This document shows, one piece after another, positions 1 to 8,904 of a stretch of DNA of 14,731 nt. Under the pieces are notes generated by a model. That model was not told where the DNA came from. It was given only the letters and a program-made list of their open reading frames with translations, and did no database searches. The DNA lies in contig JBBHKE010003040.1 of assembly GCA_037447655.1 (NCBI GenBank), positions 1-14,731 of the forward strand. The letters are read 5' to 3'. Position 1 is the first letter of the stretch; every line of letters starts with the position of its first letter. Source of the DNA: Zygnema cylindricum (taxonomy: Eukaryota; Streptophyta; Zygnematophyceae; Zygnematales; Zygnemataceae). The position numbers were made by a program, and so were the translations under genes.

Positions 1-428
1 AGGCATATTTCACAGGGATTGATTTTTGGCATGATTTTCTCAGGCATTTTCTGTAATGCTGAGGTGGTTATGAGGTTAAGGAGTGCTCCGGCATCCACCA
101 CTGCATCTTGATACCCGCGGTTACTATTAAGTTTAAAATTACCTGTCCTGTTAAGAATAAGAGCCACCAACAGGGCCTTATAATCTCTATCCGACATATA
201 TGTTTTTGGTTCTGCAGACATGAAGACTGTCTTGGGTGGTTCTTCTAACACGACCCTTTCTCTCCTAGTGTGAATCTCTTCCCCTATTGCATGAATGAGG
301 ATTTCTTCGGGCAAATTGTGGGAGGAAGCTAGTGTTTGGACGTGGGTCAAGGCGTAGGGCATCAGGTGTCGTACCAACATGACTACCAGTTTGGAAGAAA
401 GAGGGTGAGCTATAGGCGATAAAATGGG
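1..428 (-). pseudogene. Retroelement aspartic protease (start of pol), partial
   Basis: An open minus-strand frame runs from the codon after the TAA at 429-431 to the window edge without a stop. About 110 codons in, it contains Val-Val-Asp-Ala-Gly-Ala-Leu-Leu-Asn-Leu-Ile (Asp codon at 93-95), the active-site loop of a retropepsin. The family normally has D-[ST]-G-A; here the second residue is Ala, which is unusual but leaves the catalytic Asp. The protease would process the Gag-Pol polyprotein inside the virus-like particle. It lies in the same frame as the upstream gag, separated only by the TAA. The C-terminal end and the rest of pol are outside the window. I cannot tell whether Ala at the second position is a family trait or damage. 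Confidence 0.65.
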
Positions 429-1350
429 TTAGTCCTCGTCTTCTGACTTCTCTTGTTCCCCCCCCCCTGCTTCTTCCTCTTCTACGTCAGAGTTTCCTGT
501 TGGAGGTGTAATTGGTGGATTTTCTGTGGGTCTTTCAGCTAGGTATCGGTCGAACCATTCCTGATCTGTTTCCGTTGTTGAAACACCCTTTTCTAGTTGT
601 ATTTTCTTGTAACCCTTGAAACCGGGAGGAAGTTTCTTTGGAGCCGGAGGAGGCGGATGGTTCGGTTTCAGGCCCAGCCTAATGTCACTATTCAGCAGGA
701 CAGCCCGCGGTGTGAAGGATAAAGGACCGGTGGCTTTGCGGCTGTGGTCCTTCGGTTCCATCGGCTGTTTATCCTTTCTCTGTGAAGATGTGGTAGAGCC
801 GAGTTGCCTGGGATTGTCCCCGAACCCGACGTTCCAAGCTCTGGACAGAAACGTCCTAGCATGATGAGCCTTTGGAGGCTCCATATCCTAACCCATGAGG
901 TCATCATCATCTCCACCCCACGTGGTGGGCTGTTTCAGCTCCGCCAGCTTTCGTAGCAGTTCTTCTTTCTGTTTATGCAGTTTTTGAGGTTGCGTTAGAG
1001 GTGGCGGGGTACAGGCCTTTGATCCCAAGCGCAGAGCGGCCAATTCTGCTGCCATAGCGGACAATTGATTGCTTTGCAACATAATGATGTGTTCCGACGT
1101 CATGTTACTTGTTCCTGGTTCATCTGGACATCGAAGTCCCCAGGAATACAAAAGTTGCAATGGTAGAGGATTAATGGTTGTTTCCCTATCGCCTGTGAAC
1201 CAAGCATATTGCATCATTTCTTTTGGGACACCGTTCTTCCGGAAACATTGCCCCTGTTTATGGCCCATGAACCCACAAGCCTCACATTTTGACCCCTCAG
1301 TTATGTACTTCCCTCTTAACTCATAAGAGATCTGTGCATCATCAAATTTA
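429..1350 (-). pseudogene. Gag C-terminal part with second CCHC zinc knuckle
   Basis: A minus-strand frame from about 1350 encodes a CCHC knuckle (C-x2-C-x4-H-x4-C, positions 1245-1286), then a region rich in Gln, Ala and Leu (about 1110-1000) that could form a short coiled coil. It continues through an in-frame TAG at 888-890 into a basic, Pro-rich segment. It ends in a very acidic tail of Glu and Asp before a TAA at 429-431. The knuckle is typical of nucleocapsid, which binds and packages genomic RNA. The TAA may be the natural gag terminator, since the same frame continues into protease; the TAG at 888 interrupts gag and is not a natural end. The frame entering from higher coordinates changes around 1350-1510, implying one or two frameshifts. 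Confidence 0.6.
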
Positions 1351-2580
1351 GGAAGTCTGATTTGTCTTTATTGGGATTAAGACATTTTGAAGGTTTCGGA
1401 GCGAGGAGTGGGTATTTAAGTTTCCTTGGTGACCCGCGTGCGGTCCCCTCCTCCTCCTCCTTGCCTGCGTTTGTGCTACTTCTAGGTTCTTTCTGCTCGT
1501 TCTTTCTCAAACTCATTTTGCTTGATAGGGAGTTTCAGGTTGAGCTTCTTGGGGCATCGTTTCCACCCGTGACCGGTTTGGTTGCAGTTCAGGCAGTTCT
1601 ACAAGTAACCTTTTTCATCGGCACCCATTGCACGTTCGGATCTAGTCTCGGCTTCCTGTTTCCCCTTAAGCTTTCGAAAAGCTTGGAGTTCTGTATGGTC
1701 CTCTTGGTTAAGAGAGGATTCCCCCGTGAAATCTGCGAAATTGGCTCGTGCTTTGCCGTTAACAACCATTTTTCTGGCCTCACTGTTTACAAAATGATCA
1801 TATAACTTCATCGCAGCCAATGAAATTTCTTGTGCCGTGGGATTCTTGTCGTGGATTGCCTAACTGGCACTCTAATTGTCGAAGGCTACCTGTCCTGTTG
1901 GTCCAAACGAATTCCGAACTGCGACATTATATTTCGTAGCCATGGCTGGGGTGTCAATGGTAGACAACTTGCTTTTCTAACAGAGTCTCGAGAGGCGATT
2001 GAACAGCGTTTGCGGTGTTTCATTCTTCAAACATCGGAATTCCATGAATACCTTGATTGCAGTTTCGTTCCTTTCTGTGTAAAGGAGCCTCTTGGCGTCC
2101 AGAAGAGCGGTGCAAGGAGTGGGGTTTGTCATCATCCGGGTGGCTGCCTCAACGGCTTCGACGGCCTGCAGATGGTTAACATAGGCTCTACCTTGGGCCT
2201 GCAGAGATTAACAGAGGCCCTACCTTGGGCCTGCAATTTCATGTCCATAGTGAAAGTAGCGGTGAGAGGGACTGTTGCAGCGGTGGCCAGGTTGACGCCG
2301 GCGTCTAAGACTTCGGCGTCAAGAGCCGGATATGAGATTTTGATGTTAGGAGCCATTAGAGAGGGTTGACGCTCCTTATAGTCGGCCAATGCTCCTCCGG
2401 CTAGAAATTTTACCATCATAGGAAAAAGAGTGGTCTCAAAATTCCCTTGGATGGCCCCTCCCCTATATTTGTTAATTTTGGACTGTATGAAAGATTTCCA
2501 CTGCAGTTCAAAATCAAAAAAAGCGATTCCTAAACAGTCCCCCGTAAAGATCCTTATGTCCTCCATTCTTTTTCCTCCTC
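1351..2580 (-). pseudogene. Gag capsid-like region with first CCHC zinc knuckle
   Basis: The minus strand from about 2560 encodes an alpha-helix-rich, capsid-like stretch, then a continuation in another frame (about 2170-1600), ending in a canonical CCHC knuckle at 1554-1595. The frame changes at 2172-2236, where a 32-33 bp segment is tandemly duplicated; removing one copy would restore the frame. In-frame TAG codons occur at 1977-1979, 1872-1874, 1860-1862 and 1599-1601, the last just before the knuckle. There are no in-frame TAA or TGA codons in this stretch. A further frame change follows the knuckle, near 1510-1350, within a Lys/Glu-rich linker. Capsid assignment is by position and the knuckle; I do not recognise a specific gag family. 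Confidence 0.55.
2172..2236. repeat. Tandem duplication, 32-33 bp unit, inside gag
   Basis: Two adjacent imperfect copies lie at 2172-2204 and 2205-2236, sharing the block ctaccttgggcctgca and a ttaacanaggc core. One copy is 33 bp and the other 32 bp, so the extra copy shifts the gag reading frame. The frame on each side encodes plausible gag sequence, which dates the duplication after the element's last functional cycle. Confidence 0.8.
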
Positions 2581-4545
2581 GGCTAGCTGGGTGAAATGTG
2601 GAGAGGCGGATCTGGTGGGGCTGACAAACTGGACTGTTGAATTGGCTCCGGGTTCTGTTCCTTCTATGCCTGAACCTCTTTCTCCTCCAGGCATATCTGC
2701 AGAGATCTCCCCCCCAAATGAAGATGGTCTTGCTAAAAAACGAGGTGTGGAATCTCAAACTCCTTTATATCCAGCAGAGTATTGTTCTTCTCTTAGGACC
2801 TTCGCCACAGAAAGGATGTGGAGACGAGATTTGGTCATTGATCTTGGTGGGATTGGTCGTGGCGGGGACGGAGACGATTGGGGGCTTTGAGGACAAGGTG
2901 TTTGTCTCCAGGGCAGCCTTCTGGAAGTTTCGCGAGGAGGGGTTCCAGAGCTGGAAGATGGGGATCGTCTGTGAGGAGGTGAGTAGGCAGGGACGTCGTA
3001 TTTGTAGGGTAAAACAGGCGGTCCCGAAGACCAACGAACGGTTGCATCGGGAGAAATAGAGGGCGAAGGAGAAAAGGAGTGAGGTGGAGATGGCGGAGGA
3101 GTGGACAGTCCGAGAAAAATTTGTATCCTCTGGTCAAGTTGTAGTTGCGCCACGGCCTCCACAGTGGAAGTTCCCGCCACCAAGACCAAGGTAGGATGCT
3201 CAGTGGAAACAGTTGCCAAATTACCCTGTAGATCTACATCCATCGCCTATTTCTTAGGCCCTATTGTCCCTTCCCCTTCCCGCTGAAGGGGAGATTCCGG
3301 TCTAGGTCCCGGGTGAGTCCTCGTAGCCTGTGTTGCAAGAGGAGTGGCTTGGCCTAGGGGTTGTCCTCTCGCAGAGGAACTTGTTCTATGAGGGGAATCG
3401 AGGTGTCCACTAAGGATCCCCCATGCCCTCCGTTTAGCCTCCTGGATGAGGATTAATTTCTGTTCCAGTGCCTTTTTCCATTCCTCTTCAAGAGCCTCCG
3501 AGTCTACTGTGACGGGTCCGGCCCCCGTCTTAGCTTTACTCTGAGACCGCAGGAAATCATTTAACTTTTGGGTGTTGCTCACCACACCTCAGAGATCCGC
3601 AATCCCCAAGCGCGGTACTTCGGGATCTGTAGGTCTCGAACGCCACAACCCTTCGGAAACTCGGCACTGATGGAGACAGGGAGCTAGGAGAGACTTAGGA
3701 GGAAGGGAAGAACGGCTCATCTTTCGGTCGAGGAGCGAATTTGCCCTTGTTGTCTCTATGATCAAATTGGTGCACTCTCTTGGGCTCCGAAAGACCCCGC
3801 CTACTAGTCCCTTCCCCGGCCCGGGTCCGTGAGGTTGCCTTGCCCTTGGACGGTCTAGTGGTTGCAGTGTCCTTAGATTGGGTAGGGTGCCAATGCGAAG
3901 TTGACGGTATCCCCTGTTGTTCCCGGACAGAGGTTGAAGAACCACTTTCTAATGAACTGCTCAATATTTCCACTACGCCTCCCACTGGGCGTACGATTTT
4001 GGCTCGGTCGCACTTGGTTACCCTCTGCACCAACTCCTTCTTAACCTTCAACTCATGGAGATTGTGAAAGGCTAAGATTTATTTTTGACCGGCCGGTTAG
4101 GGTCCCCCATAATTTCGGGATCCACGTACATCTCCGCTATCTGAGCCTTAAATCTGGTATAGCGTCCTATTTCGGGAGGGTGACCGGGGATCGCTTCCTT
4201 ATGTGCCAAGCCCTTCCTATATGATTTAGAAGATAAGGTCAGCCTCTCCCACTTCTCCGTGGCCCTAGATCTGGCAGCCTCAAACAAAGTTGGGAAATTC
4301 TCGGGGGAGAAGACAGGTGGAGGTGGAGGAGAGGGTGGCTTCACTGGCTGTTTCGGAGGAGTCTCAACTGTAACAGCCTCAGGCATCATTCCCTAAAGAA
4401 ACTGCTCTATGTTCAAGGTGGAGGCAAAGGGAACTGCTGCCTCGGGCACCTGAGACTCTTCCTCTTCTGCTACTGCTTCTTGCCTTTCCTGCTCTTCCGG
4501 TCTGACTCCCGAAAGATCCCTATCCTAAACTTCTTCTCCTCCCAT
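2581..4545 (-). pseudogene. Long Pro/Ser-rich N-terminal region of the retroelement gag
   Basis: I place the start at the ATG complementary to 4543-4545, because the frame from there continues (through TAGs at 4525-4527 and 4393-4395) into the longer open stretch at 4389-4072. Further segments are open at 4081-3698 (reading about 128 codons), 3588-3250 and 3246-2758, separated by a frameshift near 4080, another near 3700, a TGA at 3589-3591, a TAG at 3247-3249 and a TGA at 2755-2757. The composition is rich in Pro, Ser, Thr, Glu and Lys, with no domain I recognise. A central segment (about 3530-3430) is a charged, helix-prone Glu/Lys/Ala stretch. Roughly 2 kb before the capsid is unusually long for a gag. 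It could instead be a separate upstream ORF, with the ATG at 3243 starting another. Confidence 0.45.
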
Positions 4546-5560
4546 AGCTGATCTGATAGAGGAGCTAAATCCCTTTTTGAAAGAATTCTGCCCTAAGCGC
4601 CTATCCTATTTAACCTAAAGAGACAGGTGGCTTTTTCAGTACTGTGCTTATCCGCCGGAAACCCACCAAATGCTACACTCCTGAATACTATCCAAAGGAT
4701 GGAAAGGGAATGCTACTCATCCGATCCGGTCCACAAAACTCCGGATAGAAACCAAGGTTATCACAATAGTGCGCAAATAACTCCCACGCAAAAATATAGA
4801 AAACAATAAATATCGGCTCTTTCAGATTAAACAATATCACCTTGCCCTAGAAAATAGAAATAAATATAAGAATCAATGAAAATGGTGAAGCAAGCACACA
4901 TACCCCGGAGTGCAACGCACACAATCTTATAAGAGAAAACCTCTCCAAATTGCCCGAAGATTGATATGATTCTCCCTCAACCCTCGGTTCCGCCGTGCGG
5001 ATTTGACCAGACTCTTTTAAGTTTTAAATAGCGAAAGTCCAAAGCCGCCCAAAACAGAGGATAGTGCCAACCACCCACCCGAGCTACGATTTCCACAAAA
5101 GACAATCCAAAGCAAAGATGGCAATAGAGTTCACGACACAACGCAACAGTTCTCCAACAGAAAGATTTATTGTATTTCTCTGGGGGTTTTCTCAGGAGAC
5201 AATACTGAAAAAGCAACCTTCCTCTTTCGGCCCCAAGTGCTTTATACCAGCCAAGTTTGACCTACTGCAAGTGCCAAAGTCAAAACAACTAAAGAAGCCA
5301 ATCAACGGCCAGAAACTGTTATCGTACGGACATCACACCAAACACGTTGTACTACACTTAGGGCAAAAAGTTAGGCGACTAGCTCTGGCTGGATTTTAAG
5401 CTAAATGTCCTTCTATGATTCACTCATGAGCCACAAAGTTCTGAATTGACATGAAACGCCTAACTTTGACCAAACGTAATAAATGCTCTGCCCGTCTGGT
5501 GGACTTGAACTAACATCCTACTGACAGTTAACAGCACAATCTACAGGTCTATCCCAAAAG
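4546..5560 (-). other. Putative 5' LTR and untranslated leader of the Ty3/gypsy-like element
   Basis: There is no protein-coding sequence I recognise between the gag ATG (4545) and the end of copia pol. On the minus strand the region shows a TATA-like TATAAA (plus-strand 5241-5246), an AATAAA-type polyadenylation signal about 75 bp further on (plus-strand 5166-5171) and a CCAAT-type motif upstream (about 5294-5306). This order fits U3-R-U5 of an LTR. I cannot fix the LTR termini or a primer-binding site: the second LTR is outside the window, so the repeat comparison is not possible. The stretch from about 5090 to 4546 would be the leader. Open frames here lack any recognisable motif and are treated as chance. 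Confidence 0.4.
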
Positions 5561-5949
5561 CTACGTGGCGTCCACAATGTACTTCCCCACAAGGACAAGT
5601 GGAAACTGGTAGCATGTAACAGAATGGAAATCTTTGAAGCGAAATAACTCCGTTGTTCACCCTCTATTAGGCGCGAAATAAAGTGCGTTCCGTTCATTTT
5701 AGTAAGCAGAAGGATTTTGTCCGGCGGTATGCACTCCCTCCTTCCTACTTTGAGGACCGTACCGGTGCAAAAGGGTCTAGAGATCTTGGGTGATATAAAG
5801 GTGTGCCGGAAACGCACACGAGCCTGAAAGAGTTTCGGAATTAGCTTTCCCCCTCTTAATATTGACGATTGGATCCGCCTCATTTTTTTGGAATCCGAAT
5901 CATCGAGGTGAGGAAAAGAGAGAGTCTCATTTACTTCAAGAAAATCATG
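5561..5949 (-). pseudogene. Copia pol linker after integrase, decayed
   Basis: The integrase frame stays open on the minus strand from 6333 to 5518, but after about 5950 I find none of the usual motifs, and no reverse transcriptase signature in any minus frame. It may be the frameshifted linker between integrase and reverse transcriptase, or unrelated sequence read by chance. The open frame ends at a stop at 5518-5520, within the neighbouring element's LTR region. Confidence 0.4.
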
Positions 5950-7043
5950 ATTAGTAGAGAATTTTTCGGAACGAGAAATAGCAACTTTAAGATCCTCATG
6001 GAAATCCACATTACGTCTCTCTTCAATTACATGACGAATCGGATCATAAACCCGGTATAAACTCCCTTTGGAGCTATACCCCACAAAAATTCCCAACCAA
6101 CTACGAGAAGAAAATTTACCTCGTCGTTTTACCGATTCGGTGTACACCGTCGCACGACACCCCCAAATTCGTAAATGATGTAACGAGGGCTTTCGACCAT
6201 ACCATAACTCGTGAGGAGTCTTGTCACCCGAAATAGAGGTAAGTCGACGGTTACAAATATAATTGGCTGTTAAGATAGCATCTCCCCATAAATACTCATT
6301 CCTTCCCGATCCGTGAATCATCGAGCGCACCATTTCTTGAAGTGTGCGATTTTTGCGCTAGGCAATTCCATTCAATTCCGGTGAGTATAATGCCGTAAAT
6401 TCTTGTCGAATCCCCCATTTCTTGCAATACGGATCAAATGCCTTAAACTTCCCGCCATTATCGGATGGAACCGCCTTTAATTTCCGTTCACGTTGCCTTT
6501 CGGCCATAACATGCCACTCCTCAAATTTTGCGGATGCATCGGATTTATTTTTGAGGAGATAAACCCATGTAAACCTTGAATTATCGTCGACAATAACCAT
6601 GATATATTTGTTTCCTCCAAAAATCTCAGTTTTAACATCGCCGCATAAATCCACGTGTACCTTTTCAAGTGGGTGAGTTGACCGAAAATTTGCGTCTTTA
6701 TTAGAATGGGGTTTGCGGATCGGACGCCCTTGACTACATTCGTCACAACCGTTGACTTTTTCTTCGACGTTAAACATAAGCCTCGCGTGCAACCGGCTTT
6801 GATCATTCGTTTCAAATTTTGTTCTGACGTATGGCACATGCGATGATGCCATAACATCACATCTCCCTTAATTTCCGCGATCTAACTTATGATGTCGTAA
6901 TCATTACGTTTGAATTTCGGTCGCCTCCACAAAAGACGACTATGAAATGCGTAAGATAATTCGCCATCACCGATTGTGACTCCTTCAGATCGTACGATTT
7001 TGATTGTCGAGTCTCCCAAAGCGTACACGCTTGAGCTAAATCT
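5950..7043 (-). pseudogene. Copia integrase (HHCC and DDE core)
   Basis: The N-terminal HHCC zinc motif begins with Trp-His-His-Arg-Met-Cys-His near 6850 and its Cys-x2-Cys lies about 6747-6736, interrupted by a one-base frameshift near 6790. The catalytic core has the first Asp in His-Val-Asp-Leu-Cys-Gly (codon 6649-6651) and the second in Ser-Asp-Asn-Gly-Gly (6460-6462). The third acid, Glu of the Asn-Gly-x-Ala-Glu-Arg motif, is a TAG at 6358-6360, 33 residues after the second Asp rather than the usual 35. Two residues are apparently missing in that spacing. Further TAGs lie at 7044-7046 and 6882-6884. The C-terminal GKG-like segment (Gly-Ile-Phe-Val-Gly-Tyr-Ser and the following residues) runs to about 5950. 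Integrase would insert the cDNA into chromosomal DNA. Confidence 0.85.
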
Positions 7044-7046
7044 CTA

Positions 7047-7379
7047 GATTTGGGGTACGCTCAAAAGATTTGCTGAGCCGCCCGGAATATAAAGCACATT
7101 TATTAGCTGGATCTCATAGATTCGCTCAGATCCATTTGGATCTAGCGAAATCAAGTCAAGTTGTACAGTTCCAACTGTACCAATAGAAATGACTTGACCA
7201 CTTGCCACTGTGATATTTTTAGGTACAGTTAAAGTGCGCATTTCGTCGAAAAGCGTGGCGTCCGTACATACGTGATGCGAAGCGCCGGAGTTAATAATCC
7301 ACTCCTTGTCGTTTTGCGTTTCGAAAGACGTAGATTCGTTAATGACGTTTAACGTGGAAAAGGTGATAGGACCTTCTTC
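7047..7379 (-). pseudogene. Copia protease with mutated active site
   Basis: The frame continues directly from gag. The active-site segment reads Trp-Ile-Ile-Asn-Ser-Gly-Ala-Ser-His-His, where functional Ty1/copia proteases have Asp-Ser-Gly-Ala. The Asn codon is at 7290-7292, and a GAC to AAC transition would explain it. Downstream there is the conserved Asn-Leu-Leu-Ser-Val motif just before an in-frame TAG at 7044-7046, as at the usual end of the protease domain. Without the Asp the enzyme cannot cleave the polyprotein, so this copy needs a helper protease to mature. A sequencing error at one base cannot be excluded. Confidence 0.8.
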
Positions 7380-8845
7380 CTTTTCATCATTTTCCCCGAC
7401 AAAGTGTCCAAGGCCGCCGAATCGCCCGCCACGTCCACCGCGCCCCCCTCTATTAAATCGGCCGCCACCACGTCCACCAAATCTGGCGTTGCCGCCGCCG
7501 CGACCGCCGCGGCCGCCCCCGACGTCAGATCTTGCGTAACATTGGGGACTAATATGTCCCCATTTTCCGCAATTGTGGCATAGTTTTTCTTTGTCCGGGC
7601 AAGAGGAGGACATATGACCAGGTTTATTGCATCGAAAGCAAGTGATAGAAGATTGATCTTGGAAGGAGGATTGAGCGGGAAAGTTTCCCTTTCTTTCGGT
7701 GCTTCTTCCCCTTCCCCTAGATCCGCCTCCTCTTCCCCTTCCCCCTCTTCCCCCACGGAGAAAATTCAGATCCGCGGGTTCTTCGGAGGATGCGTTCAGA
7801 GATCCACCCGAGGTCGATGCTTTAGGAGGACCTCCGCGATTTCTCTCGGTGGTTTTGAGATTATTCACGATGAATTTGTAACTCGGATTTGTTTGTGCCC
7901 AAAGAATCTCCTTGAGGTAAGTAAGATTGTCGGGTAAGGCGTTATTTAGACCGATCACTTTATCCTCCTCGATAATAGTCTGGCCGTTATTCAAGAGTTG
8001 CTCCACAATAATATTGTATCGCTTGATCTCATCATCAATCGATTCGTTAGACTTTATCTTAAATTGGATAAAGTCCGTGTAGGCAAATTGCCCCTAGTTT
8101 TGGAGCCCCTTTTCAAATTGACCTTCGAGCGCCTTCCAACACTCGTGCGCCGTATTTAGGTAAGGAAATGATCATGCACCGAAGCGGTGCAAGATTGCAT
8201 GAGGCCGGTGATGGCCGCAAGATTTTTCTTCTTCCAAAGGCGGCGAGCCTTCGGATCGTCGATCGGCATCTTTTCTTCTCCATTCACGATCTTCCAAAGG
8301 TGACGGAGAATGATTTGCGCCTTGAAATATTTCTTCCATATTTGATAGTTAGATCCGTTAAAGAGGACGATCTTCCCCGGCATGGAAGGGATTGGTAACT
8401 CGTTATCGGATTCATACTCGAGATCCGAGTCGTTCTCGATCACAAACTTCCCCTTTCGGAGAGCCTCCCTCAAAATATCGTCATCCTCGACCCCTCCATC
8501 CGAAGCCACTTCAAAAGTATTCAAAATCGGATCCTCCTCCTCCACCTTAAACTTCCCCTTTCAATTGGCGTCCGTGATCCGTTGATCTACAAGAGTGAGA
8601 AAGTCGTTTAACAACTCATTGAGACGATCTTCGGTCAATACCACCCCTTCTTGTTTCTCTTTCTCCTCTTTTGGAAGTGGGTTTGAGGGAGAGCCCCTTT
8701 CAAAAGTCGTCTCTCCTCCGAAGCCGAAATCTTTCACACTCTGATCTGGAGACGAATCTGCCAGATCCGGTAGATCCGGAAGATCCGGATTAGGAGCCGC
8801 AATAGGAGAAGGTGTGGATGAGGACTTCTTCTTCTTTCCCCCCAT
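7380..8845 (-). pseudogene. gag: Copia Gag (UBN2-like domain, RGG regions, two CCHC knuckles)
   Basis: The start is taken as the ATG at 8843-8845, 46 bases downstream of the primer-binding site; an in-frame GTG 18 bases earlier is less likely. The first 95 residues are Lys/Ser/Pro/Asp-rich. From about 8440 the sequence carries the Phe-x-Gly-Ser-Asn-Tyr-x-x-Trp signature and following Leu-Trp motif of copia Gag (DUF4219/UBN2 type). Two CCHC knuckles follow (7599-7640 and 7539-7580), flanked on both sides by Arg-Gly-Gly repeats. Breaks: TGA at 8561-8563, a one-base frameshift near 8160, and TAG at 8094-8096. Gag would form the virus-like particle and bind RNA in the cytoplasm. The gag/protease boundary (about 7380) is approximate, as both lie in one frame. 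Confidence 0.8.
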
Positions 8846-8890
8846 GGCGGCAAGACTTGCCACCTTGAGATCTCTTAAAGGAGCAAATTA

Positions 8891-8902
8891 GCTCAGATAC
8901 CA
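8891..8902 (-). other. Copia primer-binding site (initiator tRNA-Met type)
   Basis: The minus strand reads TGGTATCTGAGC, differing at one base from the TGGTATCAGAGC primer-binding site of plant copia elements primed by initiator tRNA-Met. It lies two bases from the proposed LTR end and 46 bases upstream of the gag ATG, as expected for the minus-strand DNA primer site. Confidence 0.8.
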
Positions 8903-8904
8903 CT

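Larger units (their letters stand above)
1..5560 (-). mobile_element. Degenerate LTR retrotransposon (Ty3/gypsy-like), 5' part
   Basis: Seen: reading the minus strand from about 5560 to 1 gives an LTR/leader-like region, a gag-type protein with two CCHC knuckles, and a retropepsin motif at the window edge. This is the order expected of an LTR retroelement. Reverse transcriptase, RNase H and integrase would lie beyond position 1, so assignment to Ty3/gypsy rests only on gene order, the knuckles and the protease type. The frame is broken by in-frame stops (mostly TAG), several single-base frameshifts and a 32-bp tandem duplication, so this copy is not intact. The right boundary is approximate: copia pol is recognisable down to about 5950 and this element's promoter-like signals begin below about 5500. 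The inferred arrangement is insertion into the copia element in the same orientation. Confidence 0.7.

Noticed and set aside
1476-1484. Two further TAG codons after the first zinc knuckle.
   Set aside because: The reading frame is uncertain here because a frameshift lies nearby, so I did not count them in the TAG bias.
1362-2369. Two long plus-strand open frames (about 147 and 179 codons).
   Set aside because: They are antisense to gag, where minus frames show zinc knuckles and gag-like sequence; the plus frames have no motifs.
5490-5560. Minus-strand B-box-like GTTCAAGTC with a nearby CTGTTAACTG resembling a tRNA-Asn anticodon arm.
   Set aside because: Neither the T-stem, the anticodon stem nor the acceptor stem pairs, and no A-box is found upstream. 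It is probably a chance match in the LTR region.
7306-7937. Plus-strand frames rich in Pro and Arg opposite the copia gag.
   Set aside because: They are the complement of the Arg-Gly-Gly repeats and not independent genes.
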